Assembly: GCA_016302005.1 (NCBI GenBank)
Contig: JAEDOK010000011.1
Coordinates: 1 to 21,861 of the forward strand
Reading direction: 5' to 3'
Length of the DNA stretch: 21,861 nucleotides
From: Oscillospiraceae bacterium
GTDB taxonomy: Bacteria; Bacillota_A; Clostridia; Oscillospirales; Oscillospiraceae
This document shows positions 1 to 8,548 of the stretch, one piece after another. How positions within the stretch are numbered: the first letter of the stretch is position 1; each line of letters begins with the position of its first letter. Below the pieces are notes generated by a model. The model made no database searches, was not told where the DNA came from, and saw nothing but the letters and a program-made list of their open reading frames with translations. The translations under genes and the position numbers were made by a program.

Positions 1-82
1 CCAGTGTGCGCACTGGTCTCGCAATGACAAATTAGGGTAGCCTCCCCGTGTCATTGCGAGGAGCGAAGCGACGCGGCAATCT
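1..82. repeat. Head-to-head pair of TCATTGCGA-class hairpin repeats with conserved linker
   Basis: Two arms of one repeat class face away from each other. The left arm (1-29, cut by the window edge) ends CGCAATGACA, and the right arm (51-82) begins TCATTGCGAG and ends GGCAATCT. The linker between them contains AGGGTAGCCT (34-43). The same arm-linker-arm arrangement, with the identical 10-bp linker core, recurs at 10945-11037. The left arm's core CCAGTGTGCGCACTGG is self-complementary. The right arm's last two bases form part of the stop codon of the adjacent GIY-YIG pseudogene. This is a non-coding, REP/MITE-like element; no transposase is visible. Confidence 0.8.
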
Positions 83-365
83 ATTCCCAGTTTAACGACA
101 AATCCTCCCATTTTGGATTCATTGTTTCAACTAAAGAATTTTTCCTTGCACGAGACCAACTTTTAATCTGCTTTTCCCGTCCAATCGCAGCTTTGACATC
201 GGTTGTTGTCTCAAAATACACTAATTTATGCACATGGTAACGCTTTGTAAAACCATCTGCAAGTTCATGCTTATGTTCATATAATCTTCATTGCAGATTA
301 TTTGTCACGCCGACATATAAAACGGAATTCGATCTGTTTGTCAAAAAATAAACATAGTACTGCAT
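81..365 (-). pseudogene. Single-domain GIY-YIG endonuclease, disrupted by an in-frame TGA
   Basis: Read on the minus strand from the ATG at 363-365, the frame begins MQYYVYFLTNRSNSVLYVGV and continues TNNLQ, a TGA codon (288-290, codon 26), then RLYEHKHELADGF. It ends with NPKWEDLSLNW and a TAG at 81-83. The pattern YYVYFLTN...LYVGVTNNL..RLYEHK is the core of small COG2827-type GIY-YIG proteins. In such proteins an arginine normally sits where the TGA is, so a CGA-to-TGA transition is the simplest explanation. The total of about 94 codons is normal for the family, and everything outside the stop looks intact, so the inactivation seems recent. Small free-standing GIY-YIG proteins have no firmly known role. 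The gene lies exactly between two inverted repeat arms (51-82 and 383-422). TGA recoding is unlikely because other genes here (recF's upstream neighbour, prs, mfd) end in TGA. Confidence 0.85.
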
Positions 366-382
366 TACTTACTCTTAATTTA

Positions 383-422
383 AATTGCCACACCCGGTGT
401 GCGCACTGGATTCGCAATGACA
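383..422 (-). repeat. Inverted TCATTGCGA-class repeat arm flanking the GIY-YIG pseudogene
   Basis: Read on the minus strand it begins TGTCATTGCGAATCCAGTGC and ends GTGTGGCAATTT. It closely resembles the arm at 19675-19713 (TCATTGCGAACCCAGTGCGC...GGGTGTGGCAATCT). The inner CCAGTGCGCACACCGG is nearly palindromic. Its GGCAAT end faces the GIY-YIG frame, as does that of the arm at 51-82. The rest of the gap up to gyrB (423-440) holds nothing recognisable and no clear terminator. Confidence 0.8.
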
Positions 423-440
423 TAATCGTTAGCCCATTTT

Positions 441-2423
<1,983 letters not shown>

Positions 2424-2690
2424 TTACTTTATCTCATGGAATGGTTCTTCGGCGCGTTTTTCCAAAATCTGCGCGTTATACTGCGTCAGATAGACGCGGC
2501 GCAGACCGAATTCCTCGGTTAAAATATAGCTTTTCGGCAGCTTTCCCGACACATCGACGACCTCACCCATTTTTTCCGCCTCGGATAAAAATGCCCTTGT
2601 GTGTTTGGAAATACTTGTATTATCAAGGTCAAACACGCCGATCACGGCGCGGTCGCGGACGGAAAAATCCGCTCCGATGGAAATGTACAT
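2424..2690 (-). CDS. remB: RemB/YaaB-type DUF370 protein
   Basis: This is an 88-residue protein beginning MYISIGADFSVRDRAVIGVFD, the pattern of the DUF370 (RemA/RemB) family. It lies between recF and gyrB exactly as B. subtilis yaaB (remB) does. In Bacillus, RemA-type proteins are DNA-binding regulators of extracellular matrix genes, and RemB contributes to the same pathway; the role here is inferred from family and position. A later basic stretch KLPKSYILTEEFGLRRVYLT fits the fold. Translation is closely coupled to recF: the recF stop TAG is also the first part of the ribosome binding site TAGGAG, 8 bases before this ATG. The family assignment is good; the function in this organism is unknown. 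Confidence 0.85.
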   Translation of the reverse strand: MYISIGADFSVRDRAVIGVFDLDNTSISKHTRAFLSEAEKMGEVVDVSGKLPKSYILTEEFGLRRVYLTQYNAQILEKRAEEPFHEIK

Positions 2691-2700
2691 TTCAATGCTC

Positions 2701-3801
2701 CTATTTTACGCTGCCGTTCTCAATGCGCAAGACCTGCCCCAAGCTCGTCAGGCGGTCGGTCTCGCAGCAGGTGATAAACACCTGTCCGTTTTTGAGCTGA
2801 TTCAGTACGAAATCCTGCCGCCCCATATCCAATTCGGACAGCACATCGTCCAAGAGCAAAATCGGCTCCTCTCCGCTGTCCCGTTTCAGCAGCTCCCGCT
2901 CGGCAAGCTTGATGGAAATCGTCGCCGTGCGCGTCTGCCCCTGCGAGGCAAACTGTGCGATCGGCAGACCGTTCAGCCTTGCCTCAAAATCATCCTTATG
3001 CGGACCGGACAGACATTGGCAGCTCTCCAGCTCCGCCCTCTCGTGTGACGCTTGATGCTCCAAAAGCAGCTCCCGCAGGCGTTCCACCGGCGCAAAGGGG
3101 TCGTCGATATTCGACACGGTATGATACTCGAGCGTCAGCGCTTCCGTACCGCCGGAGAACTCCCGATGGTACTCCGCTGCACATTCCGACAGCGCTTTGA
3201 GATACCGCGCCCGATAGGAGATCACCAGCGCGCCGACTTGTACCATACGGAGATTATATTCCGGCAGCACCTCCCGTAAGGAGGGACTGTCCCGCCAGTC
3301 CCGGAGAACTGCGCTCTTTTGCTCCAACAGCCGCTGATATTCCGTCAGCGCGGCGTCATAATTCGGGCGCAGTTGACATATCACATTATCGAGCAGCTTT
3401 CTTCTCGGCTGTGCGCCCTTTTTCAGCACCAGCAGATCCTCCGGGCAGAACAGAACGCTTGGAAGCACGCCGACGATCCCCGCCGCATTTTTCTGCTTCA
3501 CACCGTTGAGGTAGAGCTGACGCGGACGGCGTCCGGAAAATAAGACGGCTCGGAGCGTCTGCACACGCTGCTGCGAAAACAGCTCCGCCGAAAGCTCGGC
3601 AAACTCCGCGTCAAAACGGATCAGCTCCTGCTCTCTGCGTGTGCGGAAGGCACGACCGGTCGAAAGATAGCCGATTGCCTCCAAAAGATTTGTCTTTCCG
3701 TTGGCGTTGCCGCCGACGAGCAGATTCACGCCCGGTACAAAGCAGACCTCCGTGTCGGCATAGTTGCGAAAATTCCGCAGACAGAGACGATCAATCTGCA
3801 T
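2701..3801 (-). CDS. recF: DNA replication and repair protein RecF
   Basis: RecF is an SMC-like ABC ATPase that, with RecO and RecR, loads RecA at gapped DNA. The 366 residues are the usual size. The N-terminus MQIDRLCLRNFRNY is characteristic. Walker A is GGNANGKTNLLEAI (30-43), the signature region is SQGQTRTATISIKLAE (from 286), and Walker B is ILLLDDVLSELD (314-325). The ATG (3799-3801) overlaps the end of the upstream S4 gene by 11 bases, implying translational coupling, and the stop supplies the binding site of remB. Nothing is missing or odd. Confidence 0.97.
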   Translation of the reverse strand: MQIDRLCLRNFRNYADTEVCFVPGVNLLVGGNANGKTNLLEAIGYLSTGRAFRTRREQELIRFDAEFAELSAELFSQQRVQTLRAVLFSGRRPRQLYLNGVKQKNAAGIVGVLPSVLFCPEDLLVLKKGAQPRRKLLDNVICQLRPNYDAALTEYQRLLEQKSAVLRDWRDSPSLREVLPEYNLRMVQVGALVISYRARYLKALSECAAEYHREFSGGTEALTLEYHTVSNIDDPFAPVERLRELLLEHQASHERAELESCQCLSGPHKDDFEARLNGLPIAQFASQGQTRTATISIKLAERELLKRDSGEEPILLLDDVLSELDMGRQDFVLNQLKNGQVFITCCETDRLTSLGQVLRIENGSVK

Positions 3802-4039
3802 GCTTGACCAAATAAGTCACGCCGTCAAAGCAGACCTTGTCGCCGTCCACAAGCTTTTTACCGCGCATGAGACAGGCTTCCCCGTTGACGGTAACCTCGC
3901 CGTTTTGGATAAAATTCTTCGCCATACCGCCCGAGGCAACGGCGTTTGCCAGCTTCAGAAAGCTTTCCAGCTTAATAAAATCCGTCGTGATCCCGACAGG
4001 AACGACCTCAGCGGACACCCGCCGAACGCGTATTTTCAT
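3791..4039 (-). CDS. yaaA: YaaA/RlbA-type S4-domain RNA-binding protein
   Basis: This is an 82-residue protein made almost entirely of one S4 RNA-binding domain. The core runs TDFIKLESFLKLANAVASGG, AKNFIQNGEVTVNGE and RGKKLVDGDKV (about residues 19-70). Genes of this family sit between dnaN and recF in most Firmicutes, as here; a ribosome-associated role is usually proposed but not well proved. GGAG stands 8 bases before the ATG. Its 3' end overlaps recF by 11 bases. Its 5' side is unusual: a 264-base repeat-filled gap separates it from dnaN. The symbol follows B. subtilis usage. Confidence 0.9.
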   Translation of the reverse strand: MKIRVRRVSAEVVPVGITTDFIKLESFLKLANAVASGGMAKNFIQNGEVTVNGEACLMRGKKLVDGDKVCFDGVTYLVKHAD

Positions 4040-4067
4040 AAGTTTTCTCCTTGTTTGGAACTTTTTT

Positions 4068-4300
4068 GGGCTAAGGACTAAGGACTAAGAGTGAATGGCT
4101 GAGGTGTGCTCCGCACGGATTCCAAACGCGGGCGGCACGCCGAGTCGTCGTGCCCTATGCTCCACCTATGAAGCTAATTTATAAAGTTTTAGCTTTAACA
4201 GCATAGTAGGGGCGGATACCATCCGCCCGGTGCAGGCAGCTTCGTATTTCTGTAAATCGACAAGCGATACACAACTTAAAATAACCATTCACGATTCACT
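4068..4300. repeat. Mosaic repeat block between dnaN and yaaA, bracketed by heptamer arrays
   Basis: The block starts with about three CTAAGGA-like heptamers (4071-4090), then GTGAATGG, and ends with inverted ATTCACGATTCACT (4287-4300). Inside are the GCTCCGCACGGATT module (about 4107-4121), a palindrome of the TAGGGC class read in reverse (about 4129-4154, stem GGCACG / CGTGCC), and a forward palindrome GTAGGGGCGGATACCATCCG with the tail GGTGCAGGCAGC (4206-4240). These modules recur in other gaps of the window. It interrupts an otherwise compact operon and could alter transcript processing or dosage between dnaN and recF. No gene is visible inside. Confidence 0.75.
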
Positions 4301-4303
4301 GCT

Positions 4304-5407
4304 TTAATGCAGTCTCACCGGCAGGACCATGTAAGCAAAGTCCTTTTTGTCATCGACCGGGGTGAAAACGATGGGGCTTAAACCGTTTTGCAGCTCCAAG
4401 GTGACCTCCTCGGTGGGCACTGCCTTTAAGGCGTCCAGCAGATAGCGGCAGTTAAAGCCGATTTCCAGCTCGTTGCCGTTGCCCGCAATATCGCAGGTAT
4501 CATGCGCCGAGCCGATGGTATTGGCGGTGCGGAAATCCGCCATATTGTCGCCGAAAACGCAGCGCACGGGGCTTTTGATCTTTTCGGACACAATCAGGCT
4601 CACGCGCTCAATGGACGAGGTCAGCGCCGCGACATTCGCGACCAGCTTGATCGGACTGTTCACCGGCACAACGCGCCGCCAGTCGATGAATTCACCCTCC
4701 AAGATACGGCAGACAAGGGTCGCATCGCCGATCTCGAACAGAATATGCTTCTCGCCTAAAGTAAAAACAACCTCTTCGTCGGTGTCGCCGAGAATCTTTT
4801 CCACCTCGCGCAGACCGGTTGCCGGCACGACAAATTTCAGTTCTCTGCCGATGGAGCCTTCACTGTGCCAGGTTCTTCTGGCAAGGCGGAAGTTATCCAC
4901 CGCAACCATCGTGACGGAGTCGTCCCGCACCTCAAGCAGACAGCCGGTGTGGATCGGACGCGCCTGATTTTCGGAAACGGAAAAAATCGTCCCGCCGATC
5001 ATCTCCCGCAGCGCAGACTGAGGAATAGAAATTCCCTTTTCGGAGTTGACATCCGGAAGTTCGGGATATTCCTCCGCCTCCATCGCGGTAATGCGGAAGG
5101 AGGAGGCGCCGCCACGAATGGAGACCTGCAATTTCTCATCTACCTCGATGGAGACCTCCTCATCCGGCAGCTTGCGCACGATGTCGAAGAACAGGCGTGT
5201 AGGCATGACGCATATTCCCGCCTCGGTTACTGCCGCGCCGACCTTTACGGTAATGCCGGTTTCGAGGTTGAAGCCGGTGAGCTGGATCCCGACGCCGGCG
5301 CGAAGGAGGATGCCTTCGAGACAGGGGATCGTGCTTTTTGCGGAGACGGTTCTCGACGCAACGGAGATCGCGGAGACGAGCAGCGCTTTTTCACAGGTAA
5401 ATTTCAT
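4304..5407 (-). CDS. dnaN: DNA polymerase III beta sliding clamp
   Basis: This protein is the ring-shaped processivity clamp that holds the replicative polymerase on DNA. Its 367 residues form the usual three-subdomain clamp. The start MKFTCEKALLVSAISVASRT, the motif TKIPCLEGILL-like STIPCLEGILLRA (26-38) and the C-terminal end YMVLPVRLH are typical of the family. It follows dnaA after the 256-base origin region. The start has only a weak GAGG more than 10 bases upstream, so translation initiation may be modest, but no other start fits the family better. Downstream lies a repeat block rather than the usual short gap to yaaA. Confidence 0.97.
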   Translation of the reverse strand: MKFTCEKALLVSAISVASRTVSAKSTIPCLEGILLRAGVGIQLTGFNLETGITVKVGAAVTEAGICVMPTRLFFDIVRKLPDEEVSIEVDEKLQVSIRGGASSFRITAMEAEEYPELPDVNSEKGISIPQSALREMIGGTIFSVSENQARPIHTGCLLEVRDDSVTMVAVDNFRLARRTWHSEGSIGRELKFVVPATGLREVEKILGDTDEEVVFTLGEKHILFEIGDATLVCRILEGEFIDWRRVVPVNSPIKLVANVAALTSSIERVSLIVSEKIKSPVRCVFGDNMADFRTANTIGSAHDTCDIAGNGNELEIGFNCRYLLDALKAVPTEEVTLELQNGLSPIVFTPVDDKKDFAYMVLPVRLH

Positions 5408-5663
5408 TTTTTGCAGCCTCGCTTTCTTTCTCTCTTTTGTAGAAAGAATAGGTTTTATTTTTTAGTAGTAAACAGTAGTAGTCGTTAACTTTGTGCAAAA
5501 CCTCTGTGAAAGCCCTGATTGCAAGGCTTTGCAATGCACAGACAAATGTGTGGGAATAAAATAGTTATTGACAGCTTTCGTGCGAAAAAAACAAAGCGCG
5601 GAATTACACAGGAAAACTTTTGCAGAATGCACAGGACTTGTGGACAGCTTTTGCGACAAAATA
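5408..5663 (-). other. oriC: Probable replication origin (oriC) in the dnaA-dnaN gap
   Basis: This 256-base gap lies between dnaA and dnaN, the usual site of oriC unwinding in Firmicutes. On the plus strand at 5463-5481 the sequence is TAGTAGTAAACAGTAGTAG. On the dnaA-sense strand this reads CTACTACTGTTTACTACTA, in the same orientation relative to dnaA and dnaN as the DnaA-trio element of B. subtilis oriC. On its dnaA side are imperfect DnaA-box matches: TGTGCAAAA (5492-5500), TGTGAAAGC (5505-5513), TTATTGACA (5565-5573) and TGTGGACAG (5639-5647). They have two or more mismatches to TTATCCACA or its complement, so the boxes are weak. AT-rich sequence follows toward dnaN. No perfect DnaA box is present here or upstream of dnaA. 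Confidence 0.7.
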
Positions 5664-6977
5664 CTACAGGCGGGCATTGATGTTGGCGGTGATGTCGCGG
5701 ATATTATCCTGCAAACCGTTGGAGGAATTGCCGAGATCCTTTTCCACACGGCGAAGCGCATAAATGACCGTGGTATGATTGACCCCGAATACATTGGCGA
5801 TATCGGGATAGGATAGATTCGTCAGCTTGCGGATCAGATACATGGCGACATGACGCGCTTCCGAGGTGTTTTTTGTCTTGTTTCTGCTGCGCAGGACGCT
5901 TTCTTCAATGGAATAAAAGCGGCAGACCTCGCTGATAATAAGGTCGGGCGTGGGAATTTCCTGTGATTTTCCCTTATACATGTCCTTAATGGCGCGCGAT
6001 ACGTTTTCAATATTGATTTTCCAGCCGCCGAGGTCATGATACGCCTTGATTTTTTTCACCGTGCCCTCGATTTGGCGGACATTGTTTGTGATATTCTCCG
6101 CGAGATAGTCGCATACATCGTCCGGCAGCTCCAGACCGTAGGAGAGGGCTTTATTTTTAATGATCGCGTAACGCGTCTCGTAATCGGGCGGCTGAATATC
6201 CACGATCAGACCCCATTCAAAACGGGTGCGCAGGCGCTCCTCCAAACGGAGCATATCGCTGGGCACACGGTCGGAGGTGAGGACGATCTGCCGCTTGTTT
6301 TCATAGAGGGTATTGAAGGTGTGAAAAAATTCCTCCTGCGTCGCGTCCTTACCGGCAATAAATTGAATGTCGTCCATCAAAAACAGATCGGCATTGCGGT
6401 ATTTATCGCGGAACTCGAAGTTTTTACCGGAGCGCACGGCCTCGATAAATTCATTGGTAAATTGCTCTCCGCGCAGGTATACGATGTTGTATTCCGGGTG
6501 CTTCTGCTGGATACGGTTTGCAATGGCATAGAGCAGATGCGTCTTGCCCAAACCGGACTGCCCGTAGAGGAACAGCGGATTATAGACCGTGGTGCGCTCC
6601 TCCGCGACCGCCTCTGCGGCGGAAAAGGCGTGTTGGTTGGAGGAGCCGACAACAAAGGTGTCAAAGGTAAACTGGGAATTAAACTCCGCAAAATTGCGTC
6701 TGCGCTGATTGCCGGAATACTGCGGATATTCGTCCTCGTCCAAAACGACAAGCTCGATCTCCGTCTGGAACCGGTCGCGCATGGCGTCCTTTATCAGCTC
6801 AGAATAGCGGCTCAGAATGACATCCTTGCGGAAGGGGGACGGAGAATAAATGACAAGCTTCTCCCTATTCAGCTCAACGATCTCCGCGTCGTCAAAAAAC
6901 GAAGCGACCGCCATGGAGGGAGAATGCTGCTCCAAATAGGACAAGACGCGTGACCATACATAGGCATTCGAATACAT
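5664..6977 (-). CDS. dnaA: Chromosomal replication initiator DnaA
   Basis: This AAA+ protein binds DnaA boxes at oriC, melts the origin and loads the helicase. Its 437 residues cover domain I (about 1-80), a short linker, the AAA+ core and the DNA-binding domain IV. Walker A is GQSGLGKT (139-146), Walker B is LFLMDDIQF (198-206), and sensor/box VII is RLRTRFEWGL (248-257). The DnaA signature helix-turn-helix is HVAMYLIRKLTNLSYPDIAN followed by FGVNHTTVIYALRRV (376-411). GGAG lies 7 bases before the ATG and a good sigma-A promoter 35 bases upstream. The divergent neighbour is spoIVB rather than rpmH. Confidence 0.98.
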   Translation of the reverse strand: MYSNAYVWSRVLSYLEQHSPSMAVASFFDDAEIVELNREKLVIYSPSPFRKDVILSRYSELIKDAMRDRFQTEIELVVLDEDEYPQYSGNQRRRNFAEFNSQFTFDTFVVGSSNQHAFSAAEAVAEERTTVYNPLFLYGQSGLGKTHLLYAIANRIQQKHPEYNIVYLRGEQFTNEFIEAVRSGKNFEFRDKYRNADLFLMDDIQFIAGKDATQEEFFHTFNTLYENKRQIVLTSDRVPSDMLRLEERLRTRFEWGLIVDIQPPDYETRYAIIKNKALSYGLELPDDVCDYLAENITNNVRQIEGTVKKIKAYHDLGGWKINIENVSRAIKDMYKGKSQEIPTPDLIISEVCRFYSIEESVLRSRNKTKNTSEARHVAMYLIRKLTNLSYPDIANVFGVNHTTVIYALRRVEKDLGNSSNGLQDNIRDITANINARL

Positions 6978-7012
6978 AGTCGACTCCTTTCCATTCTATT
7001 TTAATCTATAGA

Positions 7013-7041
7013 ATTATACCATAATGCAGCGAAAAAAGCAA
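7013..7041 (-). promoter_or_regulatory. Predicted sigma-A promoter of dnaA
   Basis: On the minus strand a -35 TTGCTT (7036-7041) is followed after 17 bases by TATAAT (7013-7018). The -10 box is preceded by TGG, giving an extended -10 element. It lies about 35 bases upstream of the dnaA start. I saw no DnaA boxes in this gap, so autoregulation through boxes here is not evident. Confidence 0.75.
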
Positions 7042-7091
7042 GGGTCATACATTATTATAATATTTCCCAAAATAATAATTTGAAAAGAAGG

Positions 7092-7148
7092 AAAAAACAA
7101 ACCCGACGGCAGACGCGATTTTCGCGTTTGCAGCGGGTTTCATTTTTT
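7092..7148. terminator. Bidirectional terminator-like hairpin between divergent dnaA and spoIVB
   Basis: The stem pairs AAACCCG (7099-7105) with CGGGTTT (7134-7140), and an inner stem pairs ACGCG (7113-7117) with CGCGT (7123-7127). The plus strand continues CATTTTTT. On the minus strand the stem is followed by GTTTTTTCC. It is therefore terminator-like in both directions, although neither flanking gene ends here. A second hairpin, CAAATCC-GCAT-GGATTTG, follows at 7156-7173. The pair could insulate the two divergent units, end an unannotated short transcript, or act as a leader structure. Confidence 0.6.
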
Positions 7149-7263
7149 GACAAGCCAAATCCGCATGGATTTGTCAAAGTGCTTTTCGCTGGTTTGAGCC
7201 ATATTACTCACACGGCGATTCTTTGCGGAGAAAACGCCGAAAAAACAGCGGGAGGAACCATGC

Positions 7264-8217
7264 ATGAAATGGAAAAGAAAGGGCGCGCTTGCAGTATTAT
7301 TGACGCTTCTGCTGTCAATATGCGTCTCTGCCGCGCCGAAAACAGTCATTCCCGGCGGGAATACCATCGGACTGCAGCTGTATACGGACGGCGTTGCGGT
7401 GGTCGAGCTGTCTGAGAGCGTCCCTGCGCGCGCAGGCTTAAAGTGCGGTGACGTCATTCGTGAAATCAACGGCATACAGATCAAAAGCACGCAGGAGGTC
7501 AAACAGGCGGTCGCAAACGCGAACGGCGCACCGCTGAAACTCACTGTTTCACGCGGCGACACGCAAAAAACCGTCACCGTGTCACCGTCACAGACGGAAG
7601 ACGGCTGGAGACTCGGCATTTATGTCCGCGATACCGTGAGCGGTATCGGCACGGTGACATATTATGATACGGAAACAGAGACCTTCGGCGCACTCGGACA
7701 CGGGGTAAATGATAACGGGGCGCTCCTTCCTATTCAGAGCGGCAGAGTGCTGTCCTCCTCAATCGCCTCCGTCATTCGCGGCGAGGAGGGTGAACCGGGT
7801 GCATTACAGGGTGTCGTCAATGGGCGCGGCATTAAGGGCGACATTGAAAAAAATACGCCGCAGGGTGTTTTTGGCACGATGCAGGCAATCGGCGGGGAAC
7901 CGATCCAAATCGCGCAAAATAAGGAAATTCATACGGGATATGCCAAGATTCGCTCCAATGTGCGCGGTACGCAGGTAGAGGAGTATGACATCCGCATTAC
8001 CGCCCTGTCGCCCGACGACCCGCAGGACAGAAATATCCACCTCGAAGTAACCGATCCCGATCTCCTCGCGGCAACCGGCGGCATCGTCCAAGGCATGTCC
8101 GGCAGTCCAATCATACAAGACGGAAAGCTCATCGGCGCCGTGACCCATGTTCTGATCAACGACCCAACGCAGGGCTACGGCATCTTCATCGAGAATATGC
8201 TCAATGCGGCGGCATAA
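7264..8217 (+). CDS. spoIVB: SpoIVB stage IV sporulation serine peptidase (family S55)
   Basis: SpoIVB is secreted by the forespore into the intermembrane space, where it triggers processing of pro-sigma-K. The 317-residue protein has an N-terminal hydrophobic segment (about 7-24) and a PDZ domain (about 43-98, GVAVVELSESVPARAGLKCG). The S55 peptidase domain follows, with ALGHGVND (143-150), GGIVQGMSGSP (272-282) and THVLINDPTQGYGIFIE (294-310). By family the likely triad is H146, D264 and S279; the 15-residue D-to-S spacing matches B. subtilis D363/S378. It is shorter than the Bacillus protein (about 426), mainly before the PDZ domain. GGAGG sits 8 bases before the chosen ATG; an ATG four bases earlier is out of frame. 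In most relatives spoIVB is next to spo0A, so its place beside dnaA is unusual. A CATATTA (7200-7206) resembles a forespore -10 box but lacks a matching -35. Confidence 0.93.
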   Translation: MKWKRKGALAVLLTLLLSICVSAAPKTVIPGGNTIGLQLYTDGVAVVELSESVPARAGLKCGDVIREINGIQIKSTQEVKQAVANANGAPLKLTVSRGDTQKTVTVSPSQTEDGWRLGIYVRDTVSGIGTVTYYDTETETFGALGHGVNDNGALLPIQSGRVLSSSIASVIRGEEGEPGALQGVVNGRGIKGDIEKNTPQGVFGTMQAIGGEPIQIAQNKEIHTGYAKIRSNVRGTQVEEYDIRITALSPDDPQDRNIHLEVTDPDLLAATGGIVQGMSGSPIIQDGKLIGAVTHVLINDPTQGYGIFIENMLNAAA

Positions 8218-8266
8218 CTTTTGGGGCTGTTAAAAAGCCTCTGCACAGTCATTGTCATGAACCCCC

Positions 8267-8322
8267 TGTAGGGCGGGGACATGTCCCCGCCCTACAATGG
8301 CTGTTTCGTTTATTGTGGTGCG
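8267..8322. repeat. Perfect 30-bp TGTAGGG-class palindrome with extended tail
   Basis: Bases 8267-8296 form a perfect palindrome. Its left half is TGTAGGGCGGGGACA and the right half is the exact complement. The following bases, ATGGCTGTTTCGTTTATTG then TGGTGCGT (to 8322), recur with few changes after a degenerate copy at 16856-16911. The palindrome class has about 13 recognisable copies in the window, all between genes. The hairpin lacks a T-run, so it is not a typical terminator. Confidence 0.85.
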
Positions 8323-8341
8323 TATTTTGCATGTGGATTGC

Positions 8342-8450
8342 GAGGAACGAGCGTTACGGATGTGGCATACCCCCTACGCAGCCGTTCGCGACGAAGGAGC
8401 GCTACGGATGCGGCGTGCCCCTTGCGGGTATTGCGGGTATTGCGGGTGTA
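8342..8450. repeat. GAGCG-TACGGATG repeat, tandem duplication and 9-bp repeats
   Basis: The unit GAGCGTTACGGATGTGGC (from 8350) is repeated in diverged form at 8398 as GAGCGCTACGGATGCGGC. Bases 8377-8430 match the reverse complement of 10834-10887 with two differences over 54 positions. Directly after it are three 9-bp units, TTGCGGGTA (8422-8448, the last ending in TG). Short frames crossing this block encode only repeat-derived peptides and are not called as genes. Confidence 0.75.
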
Positions 8451-8469
8451 ATCTGTTTTCCCCTATTTC

Positions 8470-8519
8470 AAAAAATCCACGCAAAAGGCAGAATTGTTGC
8501 CTTTTGCGTGGATTTTTTT
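8470..8519. terminator. Strong bidirectional intrinsic terminator between convergent spoIVB and vanW-family gene
   Basis: A 21-bp perfect stem pairs 8470-8490 (AAAAAATCCACGCAAAAGGC plus A) with 8498-8518 around the 7-base loop GAATTGT. The A-run and T-run at the stem ends give U-rich tails in both directions. Its position, between the ends of two convergent genes, fits a shared terminator. Confidence 0.9.
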
Positions 8520-8548
8520 ATTGACTGTTTGTGTTTTTCAAAACCAAC

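Noticed and set aside
288..290. TGA in the GIY-YIG frame as a recoded tryptophan or selenocysteine codon
   Set aside because: Other genes here end in TGA, the family has arginine at this site, and no SECIS-like structure was evident.
4897..4905. TTATCCACC, a one-mismatch DnaA box
   Set aside because: It is isolated within the dnaN coding sequence, where the codons are explained by the protein; not counted as part of oriC.
6036..6953. 305-codon open frame on the plus strand
   Set aside because: It is antisense to dnaA across the AAA+ domain and shows no recognisable domain.
7200..7206. CATATTA as a sigma-G -10 box for spoIVB
   Set aside because: No GHATR -35 box lies 17-18 bases upstream; the single half-site is too weak to call.
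8297..8524. 75-codon frame with a cysteine/glycine-rich end
   Set aside because: It translates the intergenic repeat module, and a similar peptide appears from the inverted copy near 10830-10890; it also runs into the terminator.
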